Below, piece after piece: positions 6,884 to 11,365 of a stretch of 11,365 nt of DNA (the first letter of the stretch is position 1; each line of letters starts with the position of its first letter). The stretch is from Pseudomonadota bacterium (lineage in GTDB: Bacteria; Pseudomonadota; Alphaproteobacteria; Rhizobiales; Xanthobacteraceae). The stretch lies in assembly GCA_021779635.1 (NCBI GenBank), contig JAJYAH010000155.1, positions 1 to 11,365 of the forward strand, written 5' to 3'. A program made the position numbers and the translations under genes. The notes beneath the pieces are model-generated. The model was not told where the DNA came from, did not search any database, and saw nothing but the letters and a program-made list of their open reading frames with translations.

Positions 6884-8248
6884 ATGCCGACCATATCTCG
6901 CGTCCTCGTCGCAAACCGAGGCGAAATCGCAGTGCGAATCATTCGGGCCTGCAAGGCCCTTGGGATTGGCACTGTCGTCACGGTTTCCGAGGCCGACAAA
7001 GACAGCTTAGCCGCCCGCCTCGCGGATCGCGCCGTATGCATCGGCGGTCCGCGCCCCGGCGAGAGCTACCTGAACATCGAGGCTATCGTCGCCGCAGCCC
7101 GAGGGACGGGCGCCGATGCTGTTCATCCTGGCTACGGCTTCCTTGCGGAGCGCCGCCGCCTTGCTGACGCTTGCCATGAGAACGGATTAATTTTTGTCGG
7201 GCCGCCTGGCGAAGTCATCGAAAAGATGGGCAACAAGATTGAGGCTCGTATCATTGCCGAGCGTTGCGGCGTTCCCATCGTCCCCGGATCCGACAAGGTA
7301 CGAAGCGTCGCTGATGCTAGCGAGGTGGCAGCGCGCATCGGCTATCCACTGCTGCTGAAAGCCGCCGCCGGCGGCGGCGGTCGCGGGATGCGAATCGTTA
7401 TCGAAGAGTCAGGCTTACGCTCAGCCTTCGAATCTGCTGCGGCCGAGGCAGGTGCGGCTTTTGGAGACGATACGATCTACATCGAGCGCTATATCCGGCA
7501 TGCTCGACATATCGAAGTGCAAATCATTGGCGATAAGCACGGCAACCTAGTTCATCTCGGAGAGCGTGATTGCTCCTCCCAGCGTCGCTATCAGAAAATC
7601 ATTGAGGAAGCCCCCGCACCATTTCTTGATTCTTTGCGCTCAAGGATTCACGAGGCGGCTCTGAAGCTTGCTCGCGAGGTCCGCTATGAGAATGCCGGGA
7701 CAATCGAATTCATCGTGGACCGCGACGCCGACGAGTTCTACTTCCTCGAAATGAACACGCGTATCCAAGTCGAGCACCCTGTGACCGAGATGATCACTGG
7801 TATCGACATCGTACAAGAGCAACTTCGGGTTGCGGCTGGCGCTCCATTGAGCTTTCGGCAGGAAGACATCCGCTTTTGGGGTCACTCAATCGAATGTCGT
7901 GTGAACGCAGAGTCGGCACGCGATGGTTTTCGACCAAGTCCGGGGCGGATCACCGTTTGGCGCTCACCTGAGGGACCGCAGATCCGAATCGATACTCACT
8001 GCGCCGCTGGATATCTGGTCCCTCCCTACTACGACTCGATGCTCGCCAAGGTAATCGTACATGCGCCAGACCGAATGGCTGCGATTATACTTTTGGAAAG
8101 GGCTTTGTCCGAGATGGTCGTAGAGGGCGTGTCGACGACGATCCCATTCGTCGCGAAAGTCATTGCGAAGCCTGACTTTCGCGACGGTCAAACCCACGTA
8201 CGCTGGATTGAGGAATTGCTCGCGCAGTTCCCGGACACTGTGAATTAA
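6884..8248 (+). CDS. Biotin carboxylase subunit, AccC-like
   Basis: This is a 454-residue ATP-grasp enzyme that uses ATP and bicarbonate to carboxylate biotin on the carrier protein. It has VLVANRGEIAVRI at the N-terminus, HPGYGFL near residue 81, the Gly-rich ATP loop KAAAGGGGRGM near 159-169, HIEVQ near 209, and the active-site block EMNTRIQVEHPVTE at about 289-302. The length matches AccC (about 450). Two ATGs occur in tandem, at 6881 and 6884. I chose the second because GAGG (6875-6878) is five bases from it and only two from the first. One deviation is that the common QRRHQK reads QRRYQK. That position is known to vary (Asn in some acyl-CoA carboxylases). It ends 18 bases before the carboxyltransferase start, consistent with one three-subunit enzyme. 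Confidence 0.94.
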   Translation: MPTISRVLVANRGEIAVRIIRACKALGIGTVVTVSEADKDSLAARLADRAVCIGGPRPGESYLNIEAIVAAARGTGADAVHPGYGFLAERRRLADACHENGLIFVGPPGEVIEKMGNKIEARIIAERCGVPIVPGSDKVRSVADASEVAARIGYPLLLKAAAGGGGRGMRIVIEESGLRSAFESAAAEAGAAFGDDTIYIERYIRHARHIEVQIIGDKHGNLVHLGERDCSSQRRYQKIIEEAPAPFLDSLRSRIHEAALKLAREVRYENAGTIEFIVDRDADEFYFLEMNTRIQVEHPVTEMITGIDIVQEQLRVAAGAPLSFRQEDIRFWGHSIECRVNAESARDGFRPSPGRITVWRSPEGPQIRIDTHCAAGYLVPPYYDSMLAKVIVHAPDRMAAIILLERALSEMVVEGVSTTIPFVAKVIAKPDFRDGQTHVRWIEELLAQFPDTVN

Positions 8249-8266
8249 GGAATGCAGGAGAACTCT

Positions 8267-9742
8267 ATGGCGGCCAATTCCGAAGTTCGCTTCGTTGATA
8301 CGACATTGCGTGACGGCAACCAGTCCCTCTGGGCGCTCCAAATGTCTAGCGCAATGATCCTCCCTGTCGCCGCGCGATTGGACGAAGCTGGGTATTCGAC
8401 GGTCGAAGTGATGGCGCCAGCCCATTTCAAGACGATCGTACGTGATCTGCGCGACGACCCGTGGGAGCGGATCCGCCGCGTCGCCAAGCTAATACCGAAT
8501 ACGCCGCTTGCAGTCATGCAGCAGTGCAGCATCACCGGATTTGGCATTGTCCCCAAATGTATGGTGAAGCTGTGGATGGAGCGTCTGGCCGCGAACGGCA
8601 TCCGTCGTCTCCACCTCATGGAGGCATCGAATGACTTTGGCCTGCGCGTGCCCGACTACATCGCGTTCGCGCACGAAGCCGGCATCGAAGTCTGTCTCGC
8701 AATCACCTACTCCGTCTCTCCTAAGCACACGGACGAACACTTCATCCAAAAGACGAGGGATGCCGTTAAGAGCGGGGCTAAAGCGATCTTCTTGAAGGAT
8801 CCAGGCGGGCTACTTACCCCTGAGCGCGTCCAAGCTCTCGCTCCGACGATGCTTGCAGTGGCGGGAGACATTCCGGTCGAAATTCACTCGCATTGCACAA
8901 CTGGCCTTGCGCCCTTGTGCTACCTTGAGGCCGTCAAAGCGGGGATTAGGACGCTCCACGTGGCTATCCCGCCGCTCGCGAATGGCTCGTCACAGCCATC
9001 CGTTTTTAATGTCGCAAGCAACCTCCGCTTCCTGGGATACGATCCGAAGATCGATGAAAGTGCGATACGACTTGTCGCCGACCATTTCGACTTTGTCGCG
9101 AAGCTGGAGAGTAGACCAATTGGAGCGCCGGTCGAGTACGACTACTATCAGTATGTCCACCAAATCCCGGGTGGCGTCATCAGCAATCTACACCGTCAGC
9201 TCACCCAGCTGAAATTGATCGATCGTCTCCCTGACGTTATCAATGAAACCATTCGGGTCCGCAAAGAATTCGGCTACCCGATCATGGTGACGCCTTTCTC
9301 GCAATTCGTCGCGACTCAAGCATCGATCAACGTCGCGCTCGGGGAGCGGTATAAGCAGGTCGTTGACGACCTGATCTATTACGCGCTCGGATTCTGGGGC
9401 AAAGACGCAGCCGCAGCAATCGACCCGAACGTCATGGACCGCATTATGTCACTTCCGCGGACCAAGGAATTGCGAAACTGGGAGCCGCCGGAGCCCACCC
9501 TCAAACAAATGAAAGAGCAATTTGGTGGCCCCGATCTATCCGACGACGAATTGCTCCTACGTTACATAATCGGCAGCGACGACGATTTACGTGCCATGCG
9601 GGCGGCCGGTCCTATTGTCGAGGACCGCTATTTGACGGGCGAAACCCCGCTTGCAACATTGCTCTATGAGTTAATGAAACGGCCCGATTTGAGAGCGTTC
9701 TCCATGCACTCAAAAGACGTCTCGGTCGAGATGGAGGCATAA
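8267..9742 (+). CDS. Biotin-dependent carboxyltransferase, pyruvate carboxylase subunit B / oxaloacetate decarboxylase alpha-like
   Basis: This is a 491-residue protein with an HMGL-like TIM barrel and a conserved C-terminal carboxylase domain. It lacks its own biotinyl domain; the separate BCCP upstream supplies it. Metal and active-site marks are DTTLRDGNQS (Asp11, Gln19), Arg59 before DDPWERI (the pyruvate-carboxylate Arg in pyruvate carboxylase, from memory), Lys177 in LKDPGG (the carbamylated Lys), H-S-H at 207 and 209, ANGSSQP, QIPGGVISNL, and SQFVATQA. It moves CO2 from biotin to a keto acceptor, or the reverse. Several acceptor-side segments differ from pyruvate enzymes: the usual LLRGQN reads VMQQCS, and FDSLN reads MEASN. 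The substrate may therefore not be pyruvate. The ATG at 8267 has GGAG six bases upstream, whereas an ATG at 8252 is badly spaced. It is the last gene of the rightward operon. Confidence 0.9.
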   Translation: MAANSEVRFVDTTLRDGNQSLWALQMSSAMILPVAARLDEAGYSTVEVMAPAHFKTIVRDLRDDPWERIRRVAKLIPNTPLAVMQQCSITGFGIVPKCMVKLWMERLAANGIRRLHLMEASNDFGLRVPDYIAFAHEAGIEVCLAITYSVSPKHTDEHFIQKTRDAVKSGAKAIFLKDPGGLLTPERVQALAPTMLAVAGDIPVEIHSHCTTGLAPLCYLEAVKAGIRTLHVAIPPLANGSSQPSVFNVASNLRFLGYDPKIDESAIRLVADHFDFVAKLESRPIGAPVEYDYYQYVHQIPGGVISNLHRQLTQLKLIDRLPDVINETIRVRKEFGYPIMVTPFSQFVATQASINVALGERYKQVVDDLIYYALGFWGKDAAAAIDPNVMDRIMSLPRTKELRNWEPPEPTLKQMKEQFGGPDLSDDELLLRYIIGSDDDLRAMRAAGPIVEDRYLTGETPLATLLYELMKRPDLRAFSMHSKDVSVEMEA

Positions 9743-9767
9743 GCCGCATAGTTGCATTGCCCGAGCG

Positions 9768-9791
9768 GCCTGCCCCACGTTGCGGGCAGGC
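9768..9791 (+). terminator. Possible terminator after the carboxyltransferase gene
   Basis: GCCTGCCC and GGGCAGGC form a perfect 8-base GC-rich stem around an 8-base loop, 25 bases after the stop codon. Only a short ATTT follows, so termination would be weak or of the factor-assisted type. Its position at the end of the operon supports the call. Confidence 0.45.
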
Positions 9792-9930
9792 ATTTGGTCC
9801 GCCGCTAGCCGCTCTTATTCACGAGGCGCGTAATTTGAGGCTGGCGAGCGTGGCGTAAACGCCTGATACGGCGTAGGATTTGGTTGCTTACACCGATCCA
9901 TTCCAGCGCATCGCGCCAGCCACGCCCGCC

Positions 9931-10116
9931 ATGCCCGACACTACGATCCTGCCGTTTTCGTTTCCAGCCGTCGCCCGCAAGAAAATCACAGCCGATTTCG
10001 ACGGCGGCCGCCTCACGTCGGACGGCGGCGTCATGCTGCTGGCGATGGCCGAGCGTCGTCTGGGGATCGCCGACAGGCTCGCGGACGCGTTTCCGGATCG
10101 TAGCCATCCGGCGTAG
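9931..10116 (+). pseudogene. IS1380-type transposase, N-terminal remnant
   Basis: The frame starts MPDTTILPFSFPAVARK and contains FDGGRLTSDGGVMLLAMAERRLG then IADRLADAFPD, the conserved opening of IS1380-family (DDE_Tnp_1-type) transposases. It stops after about 61 codons, where a full protein has over 400, so all catalytic residues are missing. The break falls where IS66-related sequence begins, at about 10113. The 188 bases before it (9743-9930) hold the hairpin at 9768-9791 and probably the IS1380 left flank (CTTATTCACGAG near 9813 may belong to its end), but I could not confirm a terminal repeat. No ribosome-binding site is seen. It is not functional. Confidence 0.75.
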
Positions 10117-10162
10117 GCCGCAGGTGCCTGCTTGCTGAACGTTTGGTGATTGGCGGGTCAAT

Positions 10163-10549
10163 CTACAGGGGATGCAGGATTCCGTCGGACCTGAGAGTTT
10201 CGATGGCCTTGTCGAGGGTCAGGCCGCGATAGAGGCGGAACCACTCGCCCGTGTGGCGATGCCACTGAATGTCGAAGCGGTCGGGGCCGATCCAATCGAG
10301 GCGAGCGAACGGCGCATCGAACTCTTCGCCGGGATTGTCCGGGAAGCCGGATCGATAGCGCTGTATGAAGCGATATTTGGCGCCATGCCATTTGCCGAGA
10401 ATGTCGACAGGATAGTTGAACTCGGTCGGTTGGATCGAAGGCAGGAAGCGAGGCTTCAGGAAGTCATCGATCAGCCGTTCGCACGCGGTGGTAACGCGAG
10501 CCTTTTCGGCCTCGGAGAATGCGGCGTTCGGTTTAAGCGGCTTGCGCAA
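10163..10549 (-). CDS. Small conserved protein at the IS66 tail, DUF3024-like (tentative)
   Basis: This open frame gives about 128 residues if it starts at the TTG at 10549, which overlaps the end of the IS66 transposase gene by 17 bases. An ATG at 10591 in the same frame would add 14 residues but lies wholly inside that gene, and neither start has a clear ribosome-binding site. The body has FSEAEKARV then a helix [12 protein letters not shown], Tyr/Trp-rich strands ([17 protein letters not shown]), [13 protein letters not shown], and [15 protein letters not shown], ending GILHPL. The order of charged and aromatic residues recalls DUF3024 proteins, a family of unknown function. That link is from memory and weak. 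It may be a passenger gene carried by this IS66 group, translated by coupling to the transposase. Confidence 0.5.
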   Translation of the reverse strand: MRKPLKPNAAFSEAEKARVTTACERLIDDFLKPRFLPSIQPTEFNYPVDILGKWHGAKYRFIQRYRSGFPDNPGEEFDAPFARLDWIGPDRFDIQWHRHTGEWFRLYRGLTLDKAIETLRSDGILHPL

Positions 10550-11365
10550 GGCTGATAGGCGCCTTCCGCCAGTTCCAGGGGAGCAGTTCATCAAGCCGGT
10601 GCGCCGGATGGGCAGCGATGCGCGCAAGGACGTCGGCGAGCCAGGCCTGCGGATCGACGCCATTCATCTTCGCGGTGACGATAAGACTGTACATGGCCGC
10701 GGCGCGCTGGCCGCCGCGGTCAGATCCACAGAACAACCACGATTTTCTTCCCAGCGCGATACCACGCAGACCGCGCTCGGCGGCATTGTTGGACATGCAA
10801 ACGCGTCCGTCATCAAGGAACAGTGTGAAGGCCGACCAGCGCTTCAGCATGTAATTGACCGCCTTCACCAGATCGTGTCGGGGCGACAGCTTCGCTGCCT
10901 GCTCACGCATGTAGGCTTGGAGTTCGTCGACGAGAGGCCGGCTCGAGGCTTGCCGAACCGCAACGCGCTCCTGTGGGCTCTTGCCGTTGATGGAGCGCTC
11001 GATTGCAAACAGAGCGTCGATGCGGCGCACGACCTCGATTGCGATCGGCGACAAAGGGATTTCCTTCTTGCCCGCAGCCTTGCGGCGCGCGTTCTCCTCG
11101 AGATCGGCCATGGCGAAGAACGGTCGGCGACCGTGAACCCAACACGCCGCCTCACGAACGGGCCCCGGCTTTCGGTCCGCCAGATAGAGCTTGTTGTAGC
11201 CGTCGTAGGCGTCGGCCTGCAGGATGCCGGCATATCCCGCCAGATGCGCCTGCGGATGTTCGCCCCGCCGATCGCGCGAGTAGTAGAACATCGCTGCGGG
11301 CGGCCCGGCGCCGCCGAACGGCTTGTCGTCGCGAACGTAGACCCAGCAGCGCCCCGTGTCGGTCT
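10533..11365 (-). CDS. tnpC: IS66-family transposase TnpC (partial, N-terminus outside window)
   Basis: The frame is open to the right edge and yields about 276 C-terminal residues. It begins within [18 protein letters not shown], then [24 protein letters not shown] (a DDE-type Asp), [29 protein letters not shown] (with the catalytic Glu), and the IS66_C tail [15 protein letters not shown]. These are the standard landmarks of the IS66 DDE transposase, which cuts and joins the element's DNA ends. The visible part has no frameshift or early stop, so the gene may be intact if its N-terminal half lies beyond the window. Confidence 0.93.
   Translation of the reverse strand, partial: TDTGRCWVYVRDDKPFGGAGPPAAMFYYSRDRRGEHPQAHLAGYAGILQADAYDGYNKLYLADRKPGPVREAACWVHGRRPFFAMADLEENARRKAAGKKEIPLSPIAIEVVRRIDALFAIERSINGKSPQERVAVRQASSRPLVDELQAYMREQAAKLSPRHDLVKAVNYMLKRWSAFTLFLDDGRVCMSNNAAERGLRGIALGRKSWLFCGSDRGGQRAAAMYSLIVTAKMNGVDPQAWLADVLARIAAHPAHRLDELLPWNWRKAPISLAQAA

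Larger units (their letters stand above)
10113..11365 (-). mobile_element. IS66-family insertion sequence (partial, continues beyond window)
   Basis: The stretch carries the C-terminal part of an IS66 transposase and a small tail gene, both read leftwards. It abuts the broken IS1380 transposase. GTAGGC at 10113-10118 resembles the GTA-beginning tips common in IS66 terminal repeats, so the element edge may lie there and may create the stop codon in the remnant. The other end, and the tnpA and tnpB genes expected in a complete IS66, are not in the window. Confidence 0.65.

Noticed and set aside
6378..8248. BCCP and biotin carboxylase as the housekeeping acetyl-CoA carboxylase accB-accC pair
   Set aside because: The adjoining carboxyltransferase is of the pyruvate type, the operon starts with an amidohydrolase, and it shares control with a transporter and BKACE. 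A dedicated catabolic carboxylase is more likely, although the sequences themselves resemble AccB and AccC.
9805..10161. 118-codon open frame on the minus strand over the IS1380 remnant
   Set aside because: It is antisense to the recognisable transposase remnant, has low-complexity Arg-rich content and resembles no family. It is a shadow of GC-rich coding sequence.
10172..10555. 127-codon open frame on the plus strand opposite the IS66 tail protein
   Set aside because: The minus-strand frame has the better protein pattern (ordered Trp/Tyr/charged motifs). The plus-strand reading looks like its antisense shadow.
1..11365. CRISPR arrays, tRNA or rRNA genes, toxin-antitoxin or phage defence genes
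   Set aside because: No regularly spaced repeats, RNA gene landmarks or defence-type domains were seen on either strand.

Overview
The window looks like an accessory region of an alphaproteobacterium, most likely in the Hyphomicrobiales (a Bradyrhizobium, Mesorhizobium or Rhodopseudomonas type). The reasons are the moderately high GC content, the branched-chain (HAAT-type) ABC transporter, the BKACE family enzyme, and the IS66 and IS1380 debris at one side. This assignment rests on gene style; no taxonomic marker gene is present.

Layout. Positions 1-4409 are read leftwards as one operon. It starts with a BKACE (DUF849, beta-keto acid cleavage) gene, followed by a periplasmic binding protein, two permeases (livH, livM) and an ATPase (livG) cut by the window edge. 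The permease and ATPase genes are joined by ATGA overlaps. Positions 4577-9742 are read rightwards as a second operon: an adenine-deaminase-like amidohydrolase, a biotin carboxyl carrier protein, a biotin carboxylase, and a pyruvate-carboxylase-B-like carboxyltransferase. The two operons diverge from a roughly 170-base region (4410-4576). It holds two identical 15-base palindromes, 78 bases apart, that bracket candidate promoters for both directions, and a third, unrelated palindrome. Beyond a GC-rich hairpin after the carboxyltransferase, positions about 9800-11365 are insertion-sequence remains: the first 60 or so codons of an IS1380-type transposase, then an IS66 transposase running off the window with a small protein gene at its tail.

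How the genes may work together (inference). The shared control region suggests one catabolic pathway. The transporter imports a small organic compound and the amidohydrolase hydrolyses it. A three-subunit biotin enzyme carboxylates a keto product, since its carboxyltransferase is of the 2-oxo-acid (pyruvate) type and not the acyl-CoA type. The BKACE then splits the resulting beta-keto acid with acetyl-CoA into acetoacetate and a new acyl-CoA. Each family assignment is firm, but the substrate is unknown. The amidohydrolase, BKACE and carboxyltransferase all differ from their characterised relatives at positions likely to contact the substrate. This may be an undescribed 'carboxylate, then Claisen-cleave' degradation route.
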